A stretch of DNA of 64,000 nucleotides from Papio anubis (lineage: Eukaryota; Chordata; Mammalia; Primates; Cercopithecidae): positions 122,073,349 through 122,137,348 of the forward strand of contig NC_044984.1 of NCBI RefSeq assembly GCF_008728515.1, read 5' to 3'. Under the pieces are notes generated by a model. It was given only the letters and a program-made list of their open reading frames with translations. It was not told where the DNA came from and searched no databases. Below, in pieces: positions 12,106 to 21,854 of the stretch. The stretch's first letter is position 1; every line of letters starts with the position of its first letter. A program made the translations under genes and the position numbers.

Positions 12106-12168
12106 AATGAGCCCATGTTGATATATTATCAAGCTTTTTTTGTTATTACCTAATGTATTTAAAAAAAA

Positions 12169-12450
12169 TTTTTTTTTTTTTGAGACACAGTTTCACTCTT
12201 GTCGCTCAGGCTGGAGTGCAGTGGCACGATCTCGGCTCACGGCAACCTCAAGCAATTCTCCTGCCTCAGCCTCCAGAGTAGCTGGGATTACAGGCACGCA
12301 CCACCACGCCTGGCTAATTTTTGTATTTTTGGTAGAAACGGGGTTTCACCATGTTGGCCAGGCTTGTCTTGAACTCCTGACCTCAGGTGATTCGCCTGCC
12401 TCGGCCTCCCAAAGTGCTGGAATTACAGGCATAAGCCACCGAGGCCAGCC
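12169..12450 (-). mobile_element. Alu (AluS-like), antisense
   Basis: Poly-T then TGAGACACAGTTTCACTC and the full body, ending at the reverse complement of GGCTGGCCTCGGTGGC. A short deletion removes the region between GCAACCTC and AAGCAATTC. Confidence 0.95.
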
Positions 12451-12677
12451 TGTGCTTTTCACACTAACTAAAACAAAAGGTAGTTACAGGATCCTGCCCG
12501 TGATATCCCATGACATTTAGTTTTTATGTCTCCTTGGGCTCTTCCTGTCTGCGATTGTTTCTGACTTGCCTCTTTGATGAATTCACAATATTGAATGGTA
12601 CTGATGAGTTATTTTCTAAAGGTTCTTCTGTTGGAATTTGTCGGGTAGGTGTGCCAGTGTGTGTATGCATTCATGTG

Positions 12678-12970
12678 TGTTAAGCCACAAACCATCCAGA
12701 CGGCACAGGGGAAGGTTGTGGGAAGCATAAACAAACTTTACCTACATCCTCTTGTAAGTTCCTTCATCTAGCTGCTACCATAAATGTCACAAGGTGATAT
12801 ATGGCAAAGGTAACCAACAAACAACCCCAGGGTCTCTCTCCCCCATAAAAACCCCTCATTCTGTAAGCTCAGGGGTGTCTCCTTTGTCTGTAGTGGAGCA
12901 GGCGGCAGGTTCAATAAACTTACTCACCTGACTTTGGGTCTATTATTCCTTTCTCTCAGCTGACTTTACA
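12678..12970 (+). mobile_element. ERV LTR-like segment, family not assigned
   Basis: CCCCCATAAAAACCCC (TATA-like, near 12840) is followed about 70 bp later by TTCAATAAACTTACTC (polyadenylation-type signal), then ends TGACTTTACA at 12970, directly against an Alu. This is typical U3-R-U5 order for a class I ERV LTR. The 5' limit is a guess and no target duplication was found. Confidence 0.45.
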
Positions 12971-13574
12971 CCTCCCTGGTTCAAGCGATTCTCCTGCCTC
13001 AGCCTCCCGAATAGCTGGGACTACATGTGCATGCCACTGAGAGGTGAAGCCAGCTGGACTTCCGGGGTCGAGTGGGGACTTGGAGAGCTTTTCTGTCTTA
13101 CAAGAGGATTGTAAAATGCACCAATCAGCAGGATCCTAAACGTAGCCAATCTCAGGGAGGATTGAGAAAAGGGCACTCTGACAGGACAAAAACGGAACAT
13201 GAGTGGGGACAAATAAGGGAATAAAAGCTGGTCACCCCAGCCAGAAGCGGCAACCCATTCGGGTCCCCTTCCACACTGTGGAAGCTTTGTTCTTTCGCTC
13301 TTCACAATAAACCTTGCTACTGCTCACTCTTTGGGCCCGTGCCATCTTAAAGAGCTGTAACACTGACTGCGAAGGTCTGCGGCTTCATTCTGCACTCACT
13401 GGAAACAGCCAACTTGGGACACACCACCATGCCTGGCTAATTTGTTTGTATTTTCAGTAGAGATGGGGTTTCAGCGTGTTAGCCAGGATGGTCTTGATCT
13501 CCTAACCTCATGATCCGCCCACCTCAGCCTCCCAAAGTGCTGGGATTACAGGCGTGAGTCACTATGCCTGGCGA
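12971..13574 (-). mobile_element. Alu, antisense, split by an LTR12 insertion
   Basis: The pieces 12971-13037 and 13424-13574 join into one Alu right arm plus left arm. The tail end is missing, the Alu stopping abruptly against the LTR-like segment at 12970. The gap is filled by the LTR12 at 13038-13423. Confidence 0.9.
13038..13423 (+). mobile_element. HERV-9 solo LTR (LTR12 type)
   Basis: Starts TGAGAGGTGAAGCCAGCTGG, has a CCAATCAG box (near 13120), a TATA-like AATAAAAG (13220-13227), CTTTGTTCTTTCGCTCTTC, and an AATAAACC signal (about 13306). Ends ACA at 13423. Bounded by a perfect 4-bp duplication CCAC (13034-13037, 13424-13427). Shorter than most LTR12 copies: it lacks the expanded CCAAT-repeat region. 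LTR12 copies are known to supply promoters in primates; activity here is unknown. Confidence 0.93.
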
Positions 13575-13654
13575 ACACGTACATTTTCAACAGAAGAGCA
13601 AGAGACTATAGACCCAGAATACAGCGGCAGATAGGAGCCTGCTGTGCAGGAGTC

Positions 13655-13812
13655 AAATAACTTAATTCTTAGCACAATCCTGTAAGATGAATTCTGTTAT
13701 CATCCCACTCTCTAGATAAAGGATTCAAGGCACCAAGAGTTTAGTTCATGAGCAGTAAGAGATTTGGGCCCAAGTGGTTTCGTGTGAAAGCTTCTGCTTG
13801 GCATAATTTTTT
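13655..13812 (-). mobile_element. MIR, copy A of a duplicated MIR-MER20 block
   Basis: CTTAGCACAATCCTGTAAGATGAATTC, CATCCCACTCTCTAGATAAAGG, and GAGATTTGGGCCCAAGTGG fit an antisense MIR. The same degraded sequence and the same junction to MER20 recur at 17960. Confidence 0.65.
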
Positions 13813-14405
13813 GATAGCCAGATGGTAAATATTTTAGAATATTAGTGTTCAAATAGTCTGTGTACAACTAATGCTTCTCCTGTTGTAATGTAAAAGCAGC
13901 CATAGCCAATGTATACAAGAATAGCTGTCGACTTAAATGCGCATCAATGATAGATTGGATAAAGACAATGTGATACATATACATTATGGCATACTATGCA
14001 GCCGTGAAAAACAATGAGATCATATCCTTTGCAGGAACATGGATGGAGCTGGAGGTCATTATCCTCAGCAAACAAACACAGGAACAGAAAACCAAATATT
14101 GCATGTTTTCGCTTATAAGTGGGAGCTAAATGATGAGAACACATGGATACATAGAGGGGAACAGCACACACTGGGGCCTGTTGGAGGGTGGAGGGTGGGA
14201 GGGGGGAGAGGATCAGAAAAAATAAATAATGGGCAGTAGGCTTAGTAACTGGGTGATAAAATAATCTATATAACAAACCCCCATGTTTACCTATGTAACA
14301 AACCTGCACGTGTAACCCTGAACTTAAAAGTTAAGGAAAAAGATTGAGGTGTGTACGTGTTCTAATAAAACTTTACTTGTAAAAACTGGTGAAGGCCAGA
14401 ATCTG
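13813..14405 (+). mobile_element. MER20 (hAT-Charlie), interrupted by an L1 tail
   Basis: 13813-13926 carries GATAGCCAGATGGTAAATATTTTAG and AAAAGCAGCCATAGCCAATG. 14344-14405 resumes with GTTCTAATAAAACTTTACTTG. An L1 3' end fills the middle. Confidence 0.75.
13930..14343 (+). mobile_element. L1 3' end, sense, 5'-truncated
   Basis: ACAATGTGATACATATACAT, GCAGGAACATGGATGGAGCT, TATAAGTGGGAGCTAAATGATG, and CTATGTAACAAACCTGCACG, ending in an A-rich tail. About 410 bp, relatively young (primate). Inserted inside MER20. Confidence 0.93.
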
Positions 14406-14866
14406 GGCTGTCACATGGGGCAGGAAGAGATAAGGACTGAGGAAAGGAGGAAGAAGTCAAGACAGAGAAATAAGGGAGGAATGTGAATAAGTTCCAAAGA
14501 TGTATTTCAAGCATTTTTAGTATTTTTTTTCTTAACTTGCTCCTCCAGCAACAATTTATGTTTGTTTATTTATTTATTTTTAGACTAGTCAAGTGGAGTA
14601 GTGGAAGAAGGGAAAGAGTAGAACAAGGAGGTTGATCTGTAACTGACTGTGAACAGTCGATTGAGATAACTCACTACCTTAGGACCAGCCCAGCAGGAAT
14701 TTTTTAACTGGGGCAGGACGGTGAGAGCAGAGTTGTATTTTGTCAATCTTTAGCATCATAAGCTCAGAGAAAACATTTCTGTAGAGAAGTAAATGGCCCC
14801 AAAGAATGAAGATGTTGGAATTTGGAACCATTTCAAGCTAATGAATAGTGATTTCTTTTTTCAGGG

Positions 14867-15205
14867 TTTTTTTTTGTTTGTTTTTTTTGTTTTTTTTTTT
14901 TGAGACAGAATCTTGCTTTGTTACCCAGGCTGCAGTGCAGTAGTGTGATCTTGGCTCACTGCAACCTCCGCATCCTGGGTTCAAAAGATTCTCGTTTCTT
15001 AGCCCCCCAAGTAGCTGAGATTACAGGCATGTACCACTGCGCCTGGCTGATTTTTTTTTTTTTTTTTTTTTTTTTTTGTATTTTTGGTATAGACGGGTTT
15101 CACTGTGTTGGCCAGGCTGGTCTCAAACTCCTGGCCTCAGGTCATCTGCCCACCTCGGCCTCCCAAATTGCTGGGATTAGAGGTGTGAGCCACCGCTCCT
15201 GGCTG
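14867..15205 (-). mobile_element. Alu, antisense, with expanded mid-linker
   Basis: Long poly-T tail, both arms present. The central linker has grown into an uninterrupted run of about 26 T (around 15051-15077). Diverged, AluS/J-like. Confidence 0.95.
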
Positions 15206-15611
15206 TTTTGTCTTTTAAATCATCAACAACGATTTAATAGTCAATTGGTGAATGCTTCCTCAATCACTGGCTGAAAGGTGGGTGACTCTGTCTCCCAATC
15301 CTCTTTTGCATTTGCAAAATTGCGGCAGGGAAGAGGCTTGGGAAGTAAACTCATTTGCCTCCTCCCCACTGGATTAGCAAACAATGTCTCCATCTTCCCT
15401 GTGAAAATATCGGGTAGATTGGAGGCAAGGGTAACCGGCACATTTCACGGAGGAGAAAGCTGTGACCCATCCAGTTTGGATAAATGCCCTGTGGTTGGCG
15501 GGTCCAAAGCTCACAGGCATAGTTTGATATTTTAAACCCAAATTCCTAAATATATTTGTCCTTTTGCCAAAGCTGAACCTTAAATACATTTAATTTGGCC
15601 TGAAAAACATT

Positions 15612-15905
15612 ATTTTTTTTTGAGACGGAGTCTCGCTCTGTCACCCAGGCTGGAGTGCAATAGTGCAATCTCAGCTCACTACAAGCTCCGCCTCCCGGGT
15701 TCAAGCCGTTCTCCTGCCTCTGCCTCCCGAGTAGCTGGAACTACAGGTGCCCGCCACCACGCCCGGCTAATGTCTTTTTGCACTTTTAGTAGAGACGGGG
15801 TTTCACCGTGTTAGCCAGGATGGTCTCGATCTCCTGACCTCGTGATCTGCCTGCCTCAGACTCCCAAAGTGCTGGGATTACAGGCTTAAGCCACCGAACC
15901 CTGCC
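15612..15905 (-). mobile_element. AluY, antisense
   Basis: Carries AluY-type wording GTGTTAGCCAGGATGGTCTC and CTCCTGACCTCGTGATC. Target duplication AAAAACATT at 15603-15611 and 15908-15916. Confidence 0.93.
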
Positions 15906-15916
15906 AAAAAAACATT

Positions 15917-16955
15917 TTTATAATAGAAAATTCAGCTGTTTATTTTTTTTTAAGATCTCACTTAAAAGGCTAGATTTCTGTTGACAAATCAGGAGAGCTG
16001 GCATTCAGGGTGTTAGAGTTGTGACCACCAAGGTGAGGCTGGGGATGAAATATGAGGAGTGGGAAGACCATGGGGCTCCGAGCTTGTTTTCAAGGCTGTT
16101 TCTTTTAGAAACTGCTCTCATGTGTTTACTTAGTCCAAACACTCCATCAAGAAACAAGGTGGCCCAGATTAGAACAGTGTACTTGCAGCTTCTTGGTTGC
16201 TAACATTGCCACAAAACAAATTACAGCAACAAAAATTTCCTTTTATAATAGCACATCCATAACTGCTATTGCAGAGAGTCTATAACGAGAGGCATGGTAT
16301 AAATACCCTGGGGCCGTGGAAGAGATAGATGAAGAAGAAAATAAAAAAAGCTTTCCAAACGCTATCATAAATAAGTGATTTTTGTTGTTGTTGTTGTTTT
16401 GCTCTGACTTTAGAAATAGTTATCAGCTCACGAAATCAAGCATTTTTGAGACAATGAATGTCTCAGCATGGGGGCTAATGAGAGAACAGATAACTGCCTG
16501 GGGCTGAATATCTGATTTTTCAGGGAGAAGAAAAGCTGAAATGAGGGGATAAAGTGCCTATTCTGTTGTGTAAACAGAAAGTGAATTAGAGAGGAACATG
16601 TTTGTATCCTATAAAGTCTAACAGCCACTTAAGTGGATGGTATTATTTGAGAAGACAGAGTTTGCTGCTAATGGCCACTCCGCTCATCTCCCAGCTTGGC
16701 AGCTGCTTAGTCTTAAAAAGCTGCGAAAGAACAGGAACAGAGTCCTGCTTAGTGAGTGGACTGAGCACGGGGGTGATTCTGATGCTCTGTGGGAGACAGC
16801 GGGTGATCGGGAATAGCCCATGGTTAGAAATCGAGTATATAGGAATCGATGATAGTAACTAATGTTTTTCCAAGGGCTGATGACATACCAGAGACAACCC
16901 CAAACAGGCATTTTGCAGGAATCAACTAAATGTTTAAAACAGTCCTACTGATGCA
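15917..16955. other. Unassigned intronic-type sequence
   Basis: No repeat recognised apart from a short (GTT)n at 16382-16400. I looked for the missing TMEM132 exon segment here and did not find it. Confidence 0.6.
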
Positions 16956-17970
16956 GGATTTTTATTGGCCCCTTTGCTGGACTCGTAGCAGGGGGCACCC
17001 CATCTGCTTAGCCTGCCGTGCTAGCCCCTGGTGGGAGGGAGCATGTGAGCGAGTGAGTGTGGGGTCCGGCTGGCCGCCTGGAGTGCTGACACAGGAGCAA
17101 GCTACATGTGGGGCCCATGACCAGACAGGGCATGTCACCCGCAGGGGAAGGTGGCAGGGCCCAGGCAGGGGTGGTCACCACCCTGAAGCCGCAGAGCGGG
17201 TATTACAGTGTGCACAGCACTTTTAGTTCCACTGCCTTCCTGCAGCTCGACAAATGGTGTCGTGTTAGCAGCTCAGCCAGCCTCTTGCCCTGCTCTGGCC
17301 TGTGGCTCTGGGACTGGTGTGGCTCCAGGGCCAGCTATGTACCCCCACGGCTGCTTCTGTTGCATGGGGCAGCTGCCCTCTACTGGTGAGGGCAAAGGGC
17401 CAGCGTTACAGTCTTTCTGGGTACCCACGTTCCCTGGGTCCCAAGCTCTTGTCCAGCGTCCAAGAAGAATGAAGTCATGCTGACAATTGAAGGGCAGTAA
17501 AGGTGGAGAATTTTATTGAGTAACGAAACAGCTCTCAGCAGAGAAGGAGCAGGAAGGTCGGGTCATCTCTCCTGAAGTCAGGTCATCTCTCTCAGTGTGT
17601 CTGAATCTGGAGCTTTTACAGGCACAGGATAGGGGAGTGTGTGCTGACTGACTTGCGAGTATGCAAAAAAGGTTAAAACAAAGCCACCAGTCAGAGGTGG
17701 ACAGAGTGTAAAGACAATTAGGGTAGGTATATGTAAAATAGGTGAAGGGTGGGGATCAATCAAAGGAAAGCACGCCAAACAGGAAGACGGGTTCTCAATC
17801 CAGTCTGTGAACTTGACTTGTAGCTTGGCCTTCAGACTTTAAACTGTCTTTGTCTTGAAGGTGGGGTTTCACCGGGAACCTGTCCCTGTCTGCCTAGGAT
17901 TTTTTTATTGGCCCCTTGCTGGACTCGTAGCAGGGGGCTACTGCCTCTGTCTCCTGCCTCTGTCACTACA
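16956..17970 (-). mobile_element. Class I ERV LTR, antisense, with a second LTR stub
   Basis: The reverse strand reads U3 (GGTGAAACCCCACCTTCAAG; GCTTTCCTTTGATTGATCCC), an AATAAAATTCTCCACC signal (about 17510-17520), then CTTCATTCTTCTTGGACG and a GC-rich U5-like end. A 41/42-bp motif containing TTGCTGGACTCGTAGCAGGG occurs at both ends (16956-16996 and 17897-17938). The right copy is near the LTR start, so the left copy may be the stub of a second LTR. I do not fix the family. Confidence 0.6.
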
Positions 17971-18095
17971 AGGTGAATTCTGTAATAATCCCATGCTCTA
18001 GAGAAAGAATTCAAGGCACACAAAGTTTATGCCATGAGTTTTAAAAGATTTAGGCCCCAGCAGTTTGGTATCAATGCTTATGCTTGGCATAGTTT
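17960..18095 (-). mobile_element. MIR, copy B of the duplicated MIR-MER20 block
   Basis: AAGGTGAATTCTGTAATAATCCC and GAATTCAAGGCACACAAAG align base by base with 13683-13810, including the junction into MER20. Confidence 0.65.
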
Positions 18096-18300
18096 TTTAG
18101 TGGAAGGCCAGAAAATAATTTTAGAGTATTACTGACCAGATGATCTCTCTCACAACTATCACCTCTGCTGTTACAGCACAGAAGCAGCCACAGACGATGT
18201 GTAAAGAAATGAATGTGAATGTTTTCTGATAAAACTTTATTTGTAAAACCTGGTGGGAACCAGGAGCTAGTCTGTGTACCTTAGCTTGCTAGCACCTCTT
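18096..18300 (+). mobile_element. MER20 (hAT-Charlie), copy B
   Basis: GGCCAGAAAATAATTTTAGAG, CTCTCTCACAACTATCACC, GCAGCCACAGACGATGTG, and GATAAAACTTTATTTGTAAA follow MER20. Uninterrupted, unlike copy A. Confidence 0.8.
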
Positions 18301-18783
18301 CTAAACCCACTCTGTTCTGCCTCTCAGAAGCATGCTATTCCAGGAAAAGTGGCTGCAATTACAGGGTCCTGGGCCTTCAGGAACTTGTCCTATATCTTGC
18401 TGTGATGTCTCTCTGTCTATTGCTCTTTCTTTGGCCTTGATTCTTAAACTAGAAACAGAAGCTAACATATGCCACTTTTCCTCAAATTTTTTCTGAAGTT
18501 GTTGTCTTTTTACAGGATTTCATGTGAGGAGAGGTCAGTGAATACACGAGGAAGGATGCCTCTGAGAGCACATAGTTAGAGGAACTAGGAACTTGCCTTG
18601 TAGGATTTGTCTGATGAGGGGGAGGTAAAAGATTATATTTGCATTTCTAAAGGGCTAAGTAGGAAGCTGGGAAAAGGGAAGGAGGAGAAAAGAAGATAAA
18701 ATAATAAAACAATTATTTCCTAGTAAATTAGGGGTTCTCGGTTACAAAATGAACTAGGTTTGTTTCAATCTGTAGCTCAAACC

Positions 18784-18961
18784 ATTGGTTCCCAAGCTGT
18801 TTTTGCACAGTGGAATTACCAAGAGCTCTTAAAACATGTCTGTTCCTGGCTCCGACCCTCTAACATTCTGGCTTAATTGCTAGGACCTGAACCTGGTCAT
18901 TAGGCAATTTAGAAGGTCTCCCAGGTGATTCTAATCTTCAGCACAGTTGGGGAACCACTGA
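18784..18961 (+). mobile_element. MER5A (hAT-Charlie)
   Basis: Terminal-repeat ends CATTGGTTCCCAAGC and GGGGAACCACTG, with TGGAATTACCAAGAGCT and CCAGGTGATTCTAATC between. Length (178 bp) is close to the consensus. Confidence 0.88.
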
Positions 18962-19137
18962 CATAGACTCTTCATCTTATAACAGCCTGTTGGGGGTTTG
19001 TGGCTTCTGCTTGGGGGAAGGCAGGGAGAAGGGAAGAGACAATGCCTTTGCCTTCTGAGTTTTGAGCAGTTCCAGTGCCCAGAAAACAGCACCCTAGTAC
19101 TTGACAAATAGACAGATTGGTGAGTGAATAGGTGGAT

Positions 19138-19575
19138 GTGTCAGAGGCATTTGAACCAGAGCGACTCCATCTTGAACATGAGCTGGGTAAAATGAGGCTG
19201 AGACTCTCTGGGCTGCATTCCCAGGAGGTGAGGCATTCTAAGTCACAGGATGAGATAGGAGGTTGGCACAAACCTCCTATCTCATCCTGTGCATTAAAGA
19301 AGCTGGCCAAATCCCACCAAAACCAAGATGGCAAGGATGTGACCTCTGTTTGTCCTCACTGCTCATTATAGGCCAATTATAATATATTAGCATACTAAAA
19401 GACACTCCCATCAGCACCATAACAGTTTACAAATGCCGTGGCAACATCAGGAAGTTACGCGATATGGTCTAAAAAGGGGAGGAAACTTCAGTTCTGGGAA
19501 TTGTCCACCGCTTTCCCGGAAAGTTCATAAATAATACCCTGCTCTTATCATGGCATAAATCAGAGGAAAGTAAAC
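19138..19575 (+). mobile_element. Class I ERV LTR, 3'-truncated, with a template-switch hairpin
   Basis: TGTCAGAGGCATTTGAACCA, CGACTCCATCTTGAACATG, ACCAAAACCAAGATGGC, and GTCTAAAAAGGGGAGGAA are common class I LTR landmarks. Similarity stops near 19575, before the polyadenylation region. An interior stretch after 19270 is replaced by a perfect inverted copy of 19244-19264. Family name not assigned. It ends about 200 bp before the intact TMEM132-like exon. Confidence 0.75.
19244..19291. repeat. Perfect 21-bp inverted repeat, 6-nt loop
   Basis: Arms 19244-19264 and 19271-19291 are exact reverse complements, with loop GGCACA (19265-19270). Confidence 0.97.
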
Positions 19576-19772
19576 AGACCAAGACAATCTTTGTAAAATT
19601 TCTGTAATTGTTAAGTGTGATTGAACAACAGCATAATACTCTCCTAACCGATTCCCACAGGTGCATGCATTGAGCCGAGGGCTGGGAGAGCACTTTGTTG
19701 GGAGCCCTAGTTAAGGGGTTCACGGTGCTTGTGAGGAGCAGAGATGCATGAGCCTCCTCGCTGACTTTTCAG

Positions 19773-19964
19773 GTCCTCTCGCCGCTCTCGGACTCCATCC
19801 TGGCTGAGAAGACGGTGATCGTCCTGGATGACCGAGTCACCATCGCGGAGCTGGGAGTGCAGCTCGTAGCTGGCATGTCTCTCTCCCTGCAGCCACACCG
19901 AGCAGACAAAAGGGCCATCGTCTCCACAGCCGCTGCCCTGGATGTTCTTCAGTCCCCACAACAG
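19773..19964 (+). CDS. TMEM132C: Intact 192-nt internal exon, TMEM132 family (TMEM132C-like)
   Basis: An open 64-codon exon, phase 0 at both ends, preceded by a pyrimidine-rich acceptor (CTGACTTTTCAG, 19761-19772) and followed by a consensus donor (CAG|GTGAGT, 19965-19970). It begins V-L-S-P-L-S-D-S-I-L-A-E-K-T, continues with V-L-D-D-R-V-T-I and G-V-Q-L-V-A-G, and ends L-Q-S-P-Q-Q. This matches the conserved extracellular segment that lies before the last exon in TMEM132 single-pass membrane proteins. TMEM132D, as I recall it, has a related but clearly different version, so the C paralogue fits better. No stop or indel is present and CpG density is unusually high for this window, which argues for constraint. 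Neighbouring TMEM132-like segments at 11163 and 21462 are disabled, so this could be a live exon or a well-preserved exon of a partial duplicate. Family call is strong; paralogue and functional status are inferred. Confidence 0.82.
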
Positions 19965-20335
19965 GTGAGTGTCGCAGGGGCCCAGCGTCCCTGGTCAGTG
20001 GAGACAACTTCTCTCTCAGTTAGCACATCCTGTGAAGGAGAGCAGGAGTCCTCATGCCTAGAACTGGGGATTCTTGAAGCTTCTTGCTTCTTATCCAGGC
20101 TGCCCTGTCTCTGAGGAAAGTATTCAGTGGCTTAGACACATTTCCTCTTATGTGCTTTTCCACACCCACCACATCCCCATACACCATTTGCTTTACCCTG
20201 GGCTTATCTGTGCCAGGCACAGCCTGCTGCTAGACCGTGACCAAAGGATCACGTTTTCACTTTTCTAGAATAAATTATATTTGATATCTGAAAATTCGAT
20301 TTCAGCAATGTAAACAAATAGAGCTTGCGAACCCC

Positions 20336-20925
20336 GAATATCAGAGACAGGTCTCAGTCAATTTAGGAAGTTCATTTTGCCAAGGTTAAGGATGCACCTG
20401 TGACACAGCCTAAGGCAGTCCTGACAGCATGTACCCAAGATAGCCGGGGTCTACAGCTCGTTTTTATGCGTTTTCGGAAGATACGAGACATCCCTCAGTA
20501 CACGTAAGATTTACATTGGTTCCATCTGGAAGGGCAGGGCAACTGCAAGGTTGGGGGAGCTTCCAGGTGATAGGTCGATTTCTACATATTCCGACTGGCA
20601 ATTAGTTAAAAGAGTGTTGAATTATTATCAGTAGAAGGGAATGTCTGGGTTAGGATAAGGAGTTGTAGAGATTTAGGTTTTATCATGCAGATGAAGCCTC
20701 CAGGTTGCAGGCTTTAGAGAGAATAAATTGGAAACGTTTTTACCAAACTTAAGATTTGCGTCGATGTTAATGCTGGAGGGGCATAAGGAGGCATATTGGA
20801 TCCACACTTCCCATCGTGGCCTGAGCCAGTCTTTCAGGTTAAATCTTACAGTGCTCTGGCGAGGAGGAAGTTCACTTAGATGCTGGAACGGTGAGTGGAC
20901 CTTCGAATTTTATTTTTGGTTTACA
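20336..20925 (-). mobile_element. Class I ERV solo LTR, antisense
   Basis: The reverse strand starts TGTAAACCAAAAATAAAATT and ends GATATTCGGGGTTCGCA. Flanked by a perfect 4-bp duplication AGCT (20332-20335, 20926-20929). Shares its R-U5 end with the LTR at 39351. Sits between the intact exon and the decayed terminal exon. Confidence 0.85.
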
Positions 20926-21461
20926 AGCTAAAAGGCACCAATTCCTGTTGGTTTATATTAATTATTAACAAGTCTTAAACCACAACCCCATCTTTGAACT
21001 TGAAGCAAATCTGTTTCAATTATCCCAAGTTCATTGTGTCTTCAAGCACGCTAATCTCCCATAATACATCTTTCCTCAGATACTTTCAGCATGGCTTCCT
21101 AATAAAAATGCTTGACGAGATTTTATCTTGAGCCTGATTAGTTGCACCTGAAATTGATTTGCATGCATCATGTGATCTTTCAAGTTCTTTTTGGAAACGT
21201 CAAAGTCAAATCCTGTTATGTGAGATTCAATCCGTTAATATACACATGACTGCATTCATTAAAGTATATCATTTGTTCCTTGCACCACTGGGGCTATAAA
21301 CCATTATTGACGTCAGTTGAATATATGACAGCCACTGTTCTGGATTCTAAAACACAGAAGCTTATTTTCCTTGGTATGCAGAAAACGTATTTTATAGGAG
21401 ACCACATTTGTGTACGTGTTCAGAAATTTGAAAGAACCTGCGTTGGTTTCACTTTCTTTAG
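20926..21461. other. Unassigned sequence before the decayed terminal exon
   Basis: No repeat recognised. Would be the intron between the clean exon and the terminal-exon relic, along with the LTR at 20336. Confidence 0.6.
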
Positions 21462-21854
21462 GAAGTAATAGTCCTTGGATGTTGTTCAGTGATAGTGTGC
21501 TCGGTTGATTTTGTTCCGTGATCTCTTTAGAGATTTGTTAACCTGAGGATTTTTCAGTTACTGTCTTATCATTGGATGAAATGGTGGTGTCTGTCCAGGC
21601 AAACCTGGAGTCCAAATGGTTGGTAGCAGTTGCGGAAGGTGAAGGACACAGGTGCTATTGTTTAAATTAGAAATGATGATTAGTGAGCTTTTCAGGTTCG
21701 CAATGAAGAAGAGAGTCAAGTTTACTTCCTACATCAGCATCCTCTGAGGGGATAGTGGACCATACACCAACTCTGTCCTGTTTGACAATGATAATAACAT
21801 CAAGTGGGTCTGCCAAGGTGTGCAGCTGGGGGAACCCCAGGACTTTGGAGACTG
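21462..21854 (+). pseudogene. TMEM132C: Decayed terminal TMEM132C-like exon with large internal deletion
   Basis: Follows an acceptor-like TTTCACTTTCTTTAG ending at 21461. The 5' part, after early frameshifts and stops, carries an open run at 21542-21619 containing F-S-V-T-V, S-L-D-E-M-V-V-S-V-Q-A-N and L-E-S-K-W. Then comes V-A-E-G-E-G, a one-base shift, and K-L-E-M-M-I-S-E at 21664-21687. The sequence then jumps to the extreme C-terminus: K-K-R-V-K-F-T-S-Y at 21706-21732, an in-frame TGA at 21745, G-P-Y-T-N-S-V-L-F-D, and N-I-K-W-V-C-Q ending 21816. The middle of the normal terminal exon (roughly 0.7 kb, including the transmembrane helix) is missing. A Tigger-type DNA element starts at 21855 within the last few codons. 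S-V-Q-A-N-L-E-S-K-W and P-Y-T-N-S point to TMEM132C rather than D. It cannot encode a normal protein. Confidence 0.82.

Noticed and set aside
12140..12520. 126-codon frame, and similar ones at 14900, 36840, 40387 and 53423
   Set aside because: Typical Alu read-through frames.
19132..19371. 79-codon frame across the ERV LTR hairpin
   Set aside because: LTR sequence; the repeated peptide comes from the hairpin, not from a gene.
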